Shown: in pieces, positions 25,689 through 34,656 of the stretch | Layout: each line of letters starts with the position of its first letter | Position numbering within the stretch: position 1 is the first letter of the stretch | Origin: Streptomyces sp. JJ36 | GTDB lineage: Bacteria; Actinomycetota; Actinomycetes; Streptomycetales; Streptomycetaceae | Assembly: GCF_021696945.1 (NCBI RefSeq) | Contig: NZ_JACYHE010000008.1 | Location: 62,001-126,000, forward strand | Reading direction: 5' to 3' | Length of the DNA: 64,000 bases | Notes under the pieces: generated by a model | Told to the model about the DNA's origin: nothing | What the model saw: only the letters and a program-made list of their open reading frames with translations | Databases searched by the model: none | Made by a program: the position numbers and the translations under genes

Positions 25689-26295
25689 CGGGGTTCTCCT
25701 TCTGGTGGGTTCGGGTGGAAAGGGGCCGTGGTGGTCGCACGCGCCTCCCGGCCCGGTCCGGCCCGGACGGCCTCCGCCCCGGCGAAGATGCCGCGTACGG
25801 GCACGTGAGGGCCCGCCTGCGAGGGCGGCGCGGCGTGCGGCGGCCGGGGCGCCGGCCGTCCGCCGTGACCGGAGAGGCTTCCCCGCACTGCGCCGTTCCG
25901 GAGCGCCGCCCGGGGGCGCGGCGTTCCGGCAGGGCGCCCCTGCCGCCCGACGGCGCCCGGGCGGCGCTCCGGCAGACGTCCGGCGCGGACGACCCGCAGG
26001 TGCATCGTTCCTCCCGGCGTCGCTCTCCGGCCCCGCGGACCAGCCGGGCCCCCCGTCCCGTCGACGGGCGGCCGCACCCGCCGGGGCGAGACGGGCACGC
26101 ACCCAGCTTCGGCCGAAGCGGAACCGCCATGCAGCCTCGAACTGCGCGGCAGTCGGGCGACCTTCACAGGTGCCCGTTCGGTCACCTCACTCGGGTCTGG
26201 GACGGCGGCCGGCAGCCTCCCATCCTTCTCCTCGGACGCGTACGGCCGCCTGACGTCGCGACCGTCCGAGACCGTCGAGATTGGGGATCAGCGTC
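25689..26295. other. 607-base divergent intergenic region before the first NRPS
   Basis: Open frames here on both strands are Arg/Pro/Gly-rich and look like GC-bias artefacts. The region should hold the promoters of the methyltransferase and of the first NRPS. The one clear structured element is the palindrome at 26169-26186, about 110 bases before the NRPS start. GGGGA at 26283-26287 is the likely ribosome binding site for the ATG at 26296. Confidence 0.6.
26169..26186. promoter_or_regulatory. cluster palindrome, copy upstream of the first NRPS
   Basis: GGTGCCCGTTCGGTCACC: arms match at 7 of 8 positions around a 2-base centre. The same design occurs with perfect arms at 36362-36379 (panD) and 34530-34547 (JmjC/MFS). 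Likely operator of a cluster-wide regulator, perhaps the LuxR pair. Confidence 0.55.
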
Positions 26296-29200
26296 ATGAC
26301 AGTCGGCCTCCCGAACGACACGGGCCTTCGCAGCAGCAGCCTGCTCGGCATCCTCCGCGAACGGGTCGAGGCCGATCCGGAGGCGGCCGCGTTCCGCTTC
26401 ACCGCCTTCGACGAGCGTGACGGCCGGGAGCTGCCGCCCCTCGACCTCAGCCGCGGCCTGCTCGACACCCGGGCGCGCAGCATGGCAGCCACCCTCCAGC
26501 ACCACGGGGCGGGCGGGCGGCGGGTCCTGCTGCTGCTGCCGCCCGGCGAGGACTTCGTCACCGGCCAGTTCGGCTGCTACTACGCCGGTTCCTGCATCGT
26601 CGCCTGCGCCCCGCCCAAGGGAGCGCCGGACGGCGTCCAGGGGGAACGCTTCGTGCAGGTCGGTCTGGACGCCGATGTGGCAGCCGTGGTCTGTCACGGC
26701 GCCCGGGTGGACGAGCTGCGCGCCGCCTGGCAGGCGGGCGGCGCACCCGGCGTCCCCTGGATCGCGGTCGACGGCCGGCACGCGGACCCGGACCTGTGGA
26801 CCCCGCCGGCCGTCCGGGACGACGACCTGGCGCTGATGCAGTACACCTCCGGCTCCACCGGCAACCCCAAGGGCGTCATGGTGTCGAACGCCAACCTGCT
26901 CGCGCAGCTGCGCGTCTTCCGCGACCTGGCCGGGCTGCCCGACGGCGCGGAGACCGTCACCTGGATGCCCGTCTACCACGCCCTCGGCATCGCCGGCACC
27001 GTGACCATGTCCCAGTTCATCGGCGGACGCTGCACTCTGCTCGCCCCCGAGGACTTCGTCGCCGAGCCCTTCCGGTGGCTCAAGGCGGTCTCCGACGCCA
27101 CCGCTCCCGTCTTCAGCTGCGGCCCCAACTTCGCCTACGACCGGTGCGTCGAGCACGTCTCCCCGGAGCAGCGCGCGGAACTCGACCTCAGCCGCTGGCA
27201 CGCGGCGTTCAACGCCGCCGAACGCGTCCAGCGCCGCACCATCGACGCCTTCACCGAGACCTTCGCCCCGCACGGCTTCCGCCCCGAGGCATGGTTCCCC
27301 GGTTACGGCCTCACCGAGGTCACCCTCGGCATCTGCGGCCGCCGCGGCGCCGACCCGCTCACCCTGACCGTGGACGCGGCCGCCCTGGAACAGGGCACGG
27401 CGCAGCCGGCCGGGCCCGGCACCTCCCGCACCCTGGATCTCGTCAGCTGCGGCCCCGCCCACCCCGGCGTCCGGATGCTCGTCGTGGACCCCGGCACCCG
27501 AACGGAGTGCGCGCAGGGCGAGGTCGGCGAGATCTGGGTGGGCGGTGACGTGGTGAACCAGGGCTACTGGCGGCGCCCCGAGCAGACCGAGGAGACCTTC
27601 GCCGGCCGCCTCGCCGGCGGCGCCGGGCCCTACCTGCGCACCGGCGACCTCGCCTTCCGCCACGGCGAGGACGTCGTCGTCTGCGGACGGCTCAAGGAAC
27701 TCGTCATCATCCGCGGCCGCAACATCCACCCGCAGGACGTGGAGGCCGCCGCCCGCCGCGCCCACCCGGCCCTCACGGCGGCCCCCGGGGCGGCCTTCTC
27801 CGTGGACGCCGAGGAGGGCGAGCGCCTCATCGTGGTGCAGGGCGTGGACCCGGCTCACGGTGACGCGCCGGAGCTCGCCGGACTGGCCCGGCTGGTACGG
27901 ACCCGGGTCGCCGCCGAGCAGGAGGTCGAACCCGACACCGTGCTGCTGGTCCACCCCGACCACATCCCCACGACCGGCAGTGGCAAGATCCGCCGCACCA
28001 CCTGCCGGCAGTCCTTCCTCGACGGCGGGATCGAGGCCCTGCACTCCGACACCACACGCGGCCGGCCCGGCGCCGACGAGCCCGGCCGCGGCGCCGCGGA
28101 GGCCCGTACCGGCACCCCGGCCGCCGCCCCGCTGCGGGACATGGTGCTGGCTCTCGCCCCCGAGCTGCGTGCCCAGGTGGTCACCGCCGAGGTGCGCCGG
28201 CGCATCGGCGCGGCGCTCGCCGTCCCGCCGGAGGAGGTGCCCGAGGACACGCCGCTGATCGCCCTCGGGCTGGAGTCGCTGCGGATCGTGGAGCTCCGGT
28301 ACGCCCTCGGCCGGGACTTCGACCTCACCCTCCCCATGGCCGACTTCGTGCGCGGAAGCCTCGCCGACGTGGCCGGGCGGGTGCTGAACAGCCTGCGCGG
28401 CGACGGCACGGAGGGCATCGCCTGGCCCGAACTCGTCGCCGATCCCGCGCACCGGCACGAGCCGTTCCCGCTGACCGAGATCCAGCACGGCTACCTGGTC
28501 GGGCGCAGCAGCGCCTACGACCTCGGCGGGTCCTCGATCCACCTCTACACCGAGTACGACTGCCCCGACCTGGACGTGCAGCGGCTGCGCACGGCCCTCG
28601 ACGCGCTGGTGGACCGGCAGGAGATGCTCCGCGCCGTCATCTCCGCCGACGGGCATCAGCGCATCCTTCCCGACGTGGGCGAGGTGCCCGTCACCGAGTA
28701 CGACCTCCGCGGAGCGGGCCCGGCCGCCCTCGACGCGCACCTGGAGCGGGTCCGCGACGAACTCGGCCACCAGGTCCTGCCCCTCGACCAGTGGCCCATG
28801 TTCGACGTCCGGGTGACCTGGACCGGCGGTGACGGGGACCGCCGGGCGCGCGTCCACGTCAGCCTGGACCTGCTGGTCGCCGACGTCGCCAGCGTCCGGC
28901 TGTTCTTCCTGGAGCTCGGGGATCTGTACGCCGGCGGGGACGCCGCACTGCCGCCGCTCACCGTCTCCTTCCGCGACTACGTCCTCGCCGCGCGCGGCCT
29001 GCGCGACACCGAGGCGTACACCCGGTCGAAGGCGTACTGGCAGGAGCGTCTCCCGACACTGCCGCCCAACCCGCAACTGCCCGTCTCCCGCACCGGACTG
29101 CCCCCCGGCGCCCGGCCGGAACGCCGGCGCCGCGTCTCCCGGCTGGACGCCGGACGCTGGGCCCGTGTCAAGGAACGGGCGAGCGCACGCGGCATCACCC

Positions 29201-32200
29201 CCTCCGCCGTGCAGCTCGCCGCGTACGCCACCGTCCTCGGCGCGTGGAGCCGCACCAGCCACTTCACGATCGACGTGCCGCTGTTCAACCGGCACCCGCT
29301 GCATCCCGACATCGACCTGATCATCGGCGACTTCACCTCCGTCACGCTGCTGGAGGTCGACCTCCGCCCCGGCGGCGGCTTCCTCGCCCTCGCCGACCGC
29401 ATCCAGCACCAGTTGTGGCGCGATCTCGACCACCGCTTCTTCAGCGGGGTGGAGGTGATGCGGGAGATCGCCCGCGCACGCGGCGTGTCCGCCGGCGCCT
29501 ACGCCGGCATCGTCTTCGCCAGCGCCCGGGAACAGGGCCGCGACCAGGACTTCAGCCGGGGCGAACTCGGAGCGGACTGGCTCGGCGAGACGGTCCACGC
29601 CGTCTCCCAGACCCCGCAGGTCCTCCTCGACCACCAGGTGTACGAGGACCGCGGTGCGCTCACCTACAAGTGGGACGCCGTCGAGGCGCTCTTCCCGCCC
29701 GGCGTCATGGACGACATGTTCGCCGCCTACGACGACCTCCTGCACGCCCTCGCCGACGACGAGGAGGCGTGGAACGCCGACACGGCCGACGTCCTGCCCG
29801 CGGCGCACCGCGAGATCACGGACCAGGCCAACGACACCGCCGGCGACCTGCCGGACGAGCTGCTCTGCACCGCCGTCGTCGCCCAGGCCGAACGGCACCC
29901 CGACCGTACCGCCGTCCTCGCCGGCGGCCGTACCCTCACCTACGGGGAGCTGTACCGGCACGCCTGCCGCCTCGGCCGCCGGCTCCGCGAGCACGGCGCC
30001 GCCCCCGGCTCCCCGGTGGCGGTCGCCCTCGGCAAGAGCGTCGAGCAGATCGTCGCCGTCCTCGCCGTCCACCTCTCGGGCGCCGGCTACCTGCCGCTCG
30101 ACCCCGACCTGCCGGCGGGCCGCCGCGACAAGCTGCTCGCCCACTCCGGCGCACGGCTGGTCCTCACCCCGCCCGGCGGCAGCGGCCGGGCACCCGCCGC
30201 CGGCACCACCGCGATCCCCGTCGACCTGGACGCGCCCGGCGACGACACACCGCTGTCCCCCGTACAGCGCCCCGACGACCTGGCCTACGTGCTCTACACC
30301 TCCGGCTCCACCGGCGAACCCAAGGGCGTCGCGCTGTCGCACCGGGCCGTGCTCAACACCGTCGCCGACTTCACCGACCGCTGCGCCCTCACCCCCGAGG
30401 ACCGGGCGCTCGCCCTGTCCGCCCTCAGCTTCGACCTCTCCGCCGGAGACCTCTTCGCCGTCCTCCGCAGCGGCGGCGCGCTGGTGCTCCCGGAGCCCGA
30501 AGCGGTCAAGGACCCCGGTCGCTGGATCGAGCTGATGTCCGCACACGGAGTCACCGTCTGGAACTCCGTGCCCGCCCTGATGCGCATGCTGCTGGAACAC
30601 CTCGGCAACCCGGACGGCGGCGGACGGCCCGCCCACCCCGGCCTGGCGGCGCTGCGACTGGTCTGGTTCTCCGGCGACTGGATCCCCCTGGACCTGCCCG
30701 GACGTGTCCGCGCGGCGGCCCCCTCGGCGCGCGTGGTCGCCTCCGGCGGCCCGACCGAGACGGCCATCTGGTGTGTGGCCCACGACGTCACCGAGGACGA
30801 CCGCGACGTGATCCCGTACGGCCTGCCCATGCGGAACCACACCATCGACATTCTCGACGACCGCATGCAGCCGTGCCCGCTGTGGGTGGCCGGCGAGATG
30901 TACATCGGCGGCAGCGGCCTGGCGGACGGCTACTGGCGGGACCCGGAACGCACCGCCGCGTCGTTCGTCGTCCACCCCCGTACCGGGCGGCGTCTCTACC
31001 GCTCCGGTGACCTGGGCCGGCGCCTGCCGAACGGCGAGATCGAGATCCTCGGCCGCGAGGACTCCCAGGTGAAGATCCGCGGGCACCGCATCGAACTCGG
31101 CGAGATCGAGGCGGCGTTGCTGCACCATGACGACGTCCGTACCGCCGCCGTCACCCCCGTCGGCGACGGCCCCGAGGGCCTGCGCCTCGCGGCCGTCGTC
31201 GTCCCCGAAGGCACCGGGACCGCCGGCGACGCCCGGGCCGGTGCGCCGGAGGAGGCTCCCGGCTCCGACGGCGACCTTCACGACGAGGCCCTCGGCGACG
31301 TGATCACCGACCCGCTGGAGCGCCTGGCCTTCAAGGCCCGCCGCCCCGGCCTGCGCACCGGCCTCGACGGCACCGCCCACCCGTTCCCCGCCCCCGGGCG
31401 ACCCCACGGTGACGATGCGCCCCCGCCGCGCCGCAGCCGCCGCGACTACGGGGCGGGCCCGCTCCCGCAGGCGGCGCTCGGCCGCCTGCTGGAGCCCCTG
31501 TGCGCCGAGCACGACGACGGCGGAGCCCTCCCGCGCCACCGGTACGCCTCGGCCGGCGCCCTCTACCCGGTGCAGACCTACCTGCACGTCGCGGAGGGCC
31601 GTGTCGAGGGCCTGCCCGGCGGCACCTACTACCACGACCCGGACGGGCACCGCCTGGTCGAGATCCGGCCCGGCGCCGTGCTCGACGCCGGCGTCCACGC
31701 GCCGGAGAACCGGCCGGCCCACGACAACGCGGCCTTCACCCTCTTCCTCGTCGCCCACCGGGACGCCGTCGAGCCGCTGTACGGCAAGCGGGCCCGCGAC
31801 TTCAGCCTCCTGGAAGCCGGACTGATGACCCAGCTCCTGGACGGGCATGCCACCGCGTGCGGCATCGGGCTCTGCCAGGTCGGCTTCGTGCGGGACACCG
31901 AAGAGCTGCGCGACGCCCTCGCCCTGGGCGAGTCGGCCGAGATCCTGCACGGCATGCTCGGCGGGGTGCTCACCGACGAGGCGGCGCCGGCACCGGACGC
32001 CCCCGGAGGGCTCTCCGACATGCTCGCCCGGCACCTCGCCGCCACCCTCCCGGACCACATGGTCCCCGCCACCTTCGTCGAGGTCCCCGCCCTGCCGCTG
32101 ACCGCCCGGGGCAAGCTCGACCGGGCCGCCCTGCGCCGCCTCGCCGAGGACGCGGCGGGCGGGGCCGGGGACGGCCCGGTGGACGGCGGCGCCGAGAACG

Positions 32201-32493
32201 ACACCGAGGCGGAGATCCTCGCGGTCTTCCGTGCGGCACTCCCGGACGGCACACGCCTCACCGTCCGGGACCGCTTCTTCGACATGGGCGCGGACTCCGT
32301 CGTCATCGTCCGCATCCACCGGGCGCTCAAGGAGGCCCTCGGGCGCGACTTCCCGCTGATGACGATGTTCGAGCACGCGACCATACGCACCCTGGCCGCC
32401 CACCTGACCGGCACGCACACCGGGCGGGACGTCGTCGACGACGCCCTGCAACGGGCCCGCGCCCGCCGCCGGCGCCCCGCCCGCCGCGGCTGA
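26296..32493 (+). CDS. NRPS 1: FAAL-ACP-Cy-A(Ox)-PCP, loading and azole-forming module
   Basis: This 2065-residue protein has five parts. (1) A fatty acyl-AMP ligase-like domain spans about 1-590, with QYTSGSTGNPKG, GYGLTE and the FAAL hallmark RGRNIHPQDVE. (2) A carrier domain has Ser661 in LGLESL. (3) A heterocyclisation domain (about 718-1170) carries Asp858, Asp863 and Ser866 of the DxxxxDxxS motif. (4) An adenylation domain starts at about 1190 and has an FMN oxidase domain (about 1700-1895; RRDYGAGPL, YASAGALYPVQTY) inserted between cores A8 and A10. (5) A PCP has Ser2001. The role is to load an acid, condense it with a Cys/Ser/Thr-type residue, cyclise it and oxidise it to a thiazole or oxazole. 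The specificity residues read D-L-G-N-W-S-S-I-W, unlike the standard Cys code D-L-Y-N-L-S-L-I-W at three positions. The start ATG follows GGGGA. Confidence 0.9.
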   Translation: MTVGLPNDTGLRSSSLLGILRERVEADPEAAAFRFTAFDERDGRELPPLDLSRGLLDTRARSMAATLQHHGAGGRRVLLLLPPGEDFVTGQFGCYYAGSCIVACAPPKGAPDGVQGERFVQVGLDADVAAVVCHGARVDELRAAWQAGGAPGVPWIAVDGRHADPDLWTPPAVRDDDLALMQYTSGSTGNPKGVMVSNANLLAQLRVFRDLAGLPDGAETVTWMPVYHALGIAGTVTMSQFIGGRCTLLAPEDFVAEPFRWLKAVSDATAPVFSCGPNFAYDRCVEHVSPEQRAELDLSRWHAAFNAAERVQRRTIDAFTETFAPHGFRPEAWFPGYGLTEVTLGICGRRGADPLTLTVDAAALEQGTAQPAGPGTSRTLDLVSCGPAHPGVRMLVVDPGTRTECAQGEVGEIWVGGDVVNQGYWRRPEQTEETFAGRLAGGAGPYLRTGDLAFRHGEDVVVCGRLKELVIIRGRNIHPQDVEAAARRAHPALTAAPGAAFSVDAEEGERLIVVQGVDPAHGDAPELAGLARLVRTRVAAEQEVEPDTVLLVHPDHIPTTGSGKIRRTTCRQSFLDGGIEALHSDTTRGRPGADEPGRGAAEARTGTPAAAPLRDMVLALAPELRAQVVTAEVRRRIGAALAVPPEEVPEDTPLIALGLESLRIVELRYALGRDFDLTLPMADFVRGSLADVAGRVLNSLRGDGTEGIAWPELVADPAHRHEPFPLTEIQHGYLVGRSSAYDLGGSSIHLYTEYDCPDLDVQRLRTALDALVDRQEMLRAVISADGHQRILPDVGEVPVTEYDLRGAGPAALDAHLERVRDELGHQVLPLDQWPMFDVRVTWTGGDGDRRARVHVSLDLLVADVASVRLFFLELGDLYAGGDAALPPLTVSFRDYVLAARGLRDTEAYTRSKAYWQERLPTLPPNPQLPVSRTGLPPGARPERRRRVSRLDAGRWARVKERASARGITPSAVQLAAYATVLGAWSRTSHFTIDVPLFNRHPLHPDIDLIIGDFTSVTLLEVDLRPGGGFLALADRIQHQLWRDLDHRFFSGVEVMREIARARGVSAGAYAGIVFASAREQGRDQDFSRGELGADWLGETVHAVSQTPQVLLDHQVYEDRGALTYKWDAVEALFPPGVMDDMFAAYDDLLHALADDEEAWNADTADVLPAAHREITDQANDTAGDLPDELLCTAVVAQAERHPDRTAVLAGGRTLTYGELYRHACRLGRRLREHGAAPGSPVAVALGKSVEQIVAVLAVHLSGAGYLPLDPDLPAGRRDKLLAHSGARLVLTPPGGSGRAPAAGTTAIPVDLDAPGDDTPLSPVQRPDDLAYVLYTSGSTGEPKGVALSHRAVLNTVADFTDRCALTPEDRALALSALSFDLSAGDLFAVLRSGGALVLPEPEAVKDPGRWIELMSAHGVTVWNSVPALMRMLLEHLGNPDGGGRPAHPGLAALRLVWFSGDWIPLDLPGRVRAAAPSARVVASGGPTETAIWCVAHDVTEDDRDVIPYGLPMRNHTIDILDDRMQPCPLWVAGEMYIGGSGLADGYWRDPERTAASFVVHPRTGRRLYRSGDLGRRLPNGEIEILGREDSQVKIRGHRIELGEIEAALLHHDDVRTAAVTPVGDGPEGLRLAAVVVPEGTGTAGDARAGAPEEAPGSDGDLHDEALGDVITDPLERLAFKARRPGLRTGLDGTAHPFPAPGRPHGDDAPPPRRSRRDYGAGPLPQAALGRLLEPLCAEHDDGGALPRHRYASAGALYPVQTYLHVAEGRVEGLPGGTYYHDPDGHRLVEIRPGAVLDAGVHAPENRPAHDNAAFTLFLVAHRDAVEPLYGKRARDFSLLEAGLMTQLLDGHATACGIGLCQVGFVRDTEELRDALALGESAEILHGMLGGVLTDEAAPAPDAPGGLSDMLARHLAATLPDHMVPATFVEVPALPLTARGKLDRAALRRLAEDAAGGAGDGPVDGGAENDTEAEILAVFRAALPDGTRLTVRDRFFDMGADSVVIVRIHRALKEALGRDFPLMTMFEHATIRTLAAHLTGTHTGRDVVDDALQRARARRRRPARRG

Positions 32494-32503
32494 GGCGGCC
32501 CCC

Positions 32504-33526
32504 GTGCCCTGCCTCGGCGAAGCGCCGCTGGACCGCGTCCCGGACCTGGCGGCGCGGGCGCACGGCGACCTGCTGCTCGGCAGCGACGTCCGCTGGACCG
32601 CGGGAGCCGGACTCGTCGACACCGTCGCGGGCTTCGCCGCGGCGGTGGCCCGGCACGCCGCCCGCCTCGTCGCCGGAGGCGTCCGCCCCGGCGACGTCGT
32701 CGCGGTCCTCCGGCGCAACCACGCCGATCTGCAGGCCCAGCTCTACGGTGCGCTCCGCGCGGGTGCCGTCCCGGCTCTGCTGCCCACCCGGCTGAACCGC
32801 CGCGAGATCCTGCACTGCCTCGCCCTCCTCGGCCGCCCGTACCTGGTGCTGGACGTGGCGGGCGTGAACCGCCTCCACCAGGCGGAGGACGCGGCGCGCG
32901 CCCTGTGCTCGGGCGTCTTCACCCTGGGGCCGGTCGACGACGCCACCGCCGCCTGGGCACCGCCCCTCCCGGCAGCCGTCCCCGGCACCCTCCCGGCGCG
33001 GGTCCCGGAACCCCGCGGCGTGGTCCTCCACGACGGGCGCAGCCGCCGGCCGCGGCTGCTGCCCACCCCGGACCTCCGGGCCCGCGCCCGGGCACTGGCC
33101 TGCCCCCGGACGCCGGCCGGTGCCCCCACGCGCGAGCCGAGGCCGGCCGGTACCGGCTTCGTCCACCTGGACTTCGGGACGGCGCACGCCTGCGCCACAC
33201 TGCTGGCGGCGCTCGAGCAGGGCGTGCCGCTGCTCGCCGTGGTCCGTACGGAGCAGCCGCTGGTGGACGCCCTGCTGCGGGAGCACCGGCCGGTGTCACT
33301 GGAAGCGCCGGCAGCGGCCCTCACCGCCTGGCTGCCTCTCGCGGCGGCGCCCACCCGGCCGTTCTCCTCGGTGCGCCGGTTCGTCGCCGGCTCCGGGCGG
33401 CTCGACCCGGCGGCGGTCCGGTGCCTCCTCGACGGGTCCTCCGCCCCGGACGCGGTGTTCGTGCAGCGAGCGGACCACGCACCGTGGGAAGACCGCCGCC
33501 CCGCTACGAAGCGCCGTCCCGGTTGA
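32504..33526 (+). CDS. truncated, catalytically incomplete acyl-adenylate ligase-like protein
   Basis: The 340-residue protein starts like an ANL-superfamily adenylating enzyme. The N-terminal subdomain is recognisable (GDVVAVLRRNHADLQAQLYGALRAGAVPALLPTRLNRREIL), and so is the later segment before core A5 (SSVRRFVAGSGRLDPAAVRCLL). The ATP-binding P-loop (A3), the YGxTE core (A5) and the whole C-terminal subdomain with the catalytic Lys are missing. It begins with GTG 10 bases after the first NRPS and should be cotranscribed. Its end overlaps the convergent JmjC gene by 23 bases. It is either a decaying ligase gene or a non-catalytic accessory. Codon usage still looks like a maintained gene. 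Confidence 0.6.
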   Translation: MPCLGEAPLDRVPDLAARAHGDLLLGSDVRWTAGAGLVDTVAGFAAAVARHAARLVAGGVRPGDVVAVLRRNHADLQAQLYGALRAGAVPALLPTRLNRREILHCLALLGRPYLVLDVAGVNRLHQAEDAARALCSGVFTLGPVDDATAAWAPPLPAAVPGTLPARVPEPRGVVLHDGRSRRPRLLPTPDLRARARALACPRTPAGAPTREPRPAGTGFVHLDFGTAHACATLLAALEQGVPLLAVVRTEQPLVDALLREHRPVSLEAPAAALTAWLPLAAAPTRPFSSVRRFVAGSGRLDPAAVRCLLDGSSAPDAVFVQRADHAPWEDRRPATKRRPG

Positions 33527-34349
33527 GGAAGTAGGCGACCACGGGGTCCGAGCCACCACCGGCGCGCAGGTGCGCCGCGAAGCGCTCCTCGTGCACACGG
33601 TGGGTGAAGTTCCAGGTCAGCGACACGCTGTCGTCCAGGGCGACGGCCGTGTGGTACCAGCCGGACGGGATGAAGATGGCGTCCCCGGGGGCGAGTACCT
33701 CGTCGAGCGTGGGCACCGCCTCCTTCCACCGGGGGAAGCGCGTCTCGTCCGGCGCGTCCAGGTCGACGACGCCCTCGGCGTCGGAGAGCAGCGGGCCCTG
33801 GCCGGGGGCGTACATGACGAACCGCTTGCGGCCCGTGACCTGGCAGAGACAGGCGTCACTGGCCCACGGGTCGACGTGCAGCCGGGTACGCCCGCCCCGG
33901 CCGCAGACGAACAGGCCACGCGCCGGGAAGCGGTCGCGTGCGGCGTCCACCGGTCCCTCGGCCGGCGGGAAGACGTAGTCCCCGCGCGGCAGCCACGACG
34001 GCATCGTCCAGTCCTCGGCCAGTTCCGCGAACGCCTCGTCCGCCTCCATCATCTGCTCGTCGCTCTGCCGGGTGAACCAGCGCAGGTAGGGCGGCACGCC
34101 CTGCACCGCCGCACCGGTGTGCCGGTCGACGTACTCGGCGAAGGTCGCCACCTCCTCCAGCGCGAACAGCGTGTCGAAGAGCGTGACCTCGTGGTCCCCG
34201 AACTTCCGGGCCAGGTCCTCCAGGTGCCACGGCGGGGGCTCGGGCCACCCGTCGAGGGCGCCGCGCACCACGACCGGCTGTCCCGGCCCGAGATGCCGGT
34301 TCAGGAACTCCGCCGGGCTCAGCGACTCGACGACGTGGGGGTGGGACAT
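33504..34349 (-). CDS. JmjC/cupin-type Fe(II) 2-oxoglutarate-dependent oxygenase
   Basis: The 281-residue protein of the cupin_8/JmjC family has an iron triad visible as His158-x-Asp160 in RLHVDPWASD and His233 in SGWYHTAV. A Lys/Arg-rich strand (TGRKRFVMY) and LTWNF complete the barrel. Bacterial members hydroxylate side chains, often the beta carbon of an amino acid. It is the only minus-strand biosynthetic gene in the middle of the cluster and diverges from the MFS exporter across 307 bases containing a perfect cluster palindrome. It probably hydroxylates a carrier-bound residue or the released peptide; self-protection by target modification is a less likely alternative. Confidence 0.85.
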   Translation of the reverse strand: MSHPHVVESLSPAEFLNRHLGPGQPVVVRGALDGWPEPPPWHLEDLARKFGDHEVTLFDTLFALEEVATFAEYVDRHTGAAVQGVPPYLRWFTRQSDEQMMEADEAFAELAEDWTMPSWLPRGDYVFPPAEGPVDAARDRFPARGLFVCGRGGRTRLHVDPWASDACLCQVTGRKRFVMYAPGQGPLLSDAEGVVDLDAPDETRFPRWKEAVPTLDEVLAPGDAIFIPSGWYHTAVALDDSVSLTWNFTHRVHEERFAAHLRAGGGSDPVVAYFLNRDGAS

Positions 34350-34529
34350 GGCGCCTCCGTCCGGTTGCCGGGCAGGCCGGTGAGCCTTCGACGGGATGCC
34401 GAGGGGGTCCGCCGGCCGTTTCCGCGAGCCCGCCCGCGACAGCGTAGGAGCGGGCGTGCGGCGGCACCGTGGCCCCGGAGGCGGTCTCTTCGCCCGGCCC
34501 GACGGGCGCTCCCGCCGGGCCGCCCCCGC

Positions 34530-34547
34530 CGTGCCCGGCCGGGCACC
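34530..34547. promoter_or_regulatory. cluster palindrome, copy between the JmjC and MFS genes
   Basis: GTGCCCG, GC, CGGGCAC (34531-34546) are perfect 7-bp arms. It lies 110 bases before the MFS start and 181 bases before the JmjC start. No gene was seen in the 34350-34656 interval. Confidence 0.55.
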
Positions 34548-34656
34548 CCGGACGGCGGGCCCCGCCGGGGGCTGCGACGCCCGCCCGCGGGCGCCTACGG
34601 TTTCCGCGGCGCGGTGACGGCCCCGCCACACGCGGACCGGAAGGCAGGCCGGGATC

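Noticed and set aside
25715-26299. Possible 194-residue gene before NRPS 1
   Set aside because: Arg/Pro-rich sequence without structure, overlaps the probable NRPS promoter.
26182-32718. Very long open frame on the minus strand opposite NRPS 1
   Set aside because: Its translation is Gly/Val/Glu/Arg-rich without domains, and it mirrors a clear NRPS; a GC-bias shadow.
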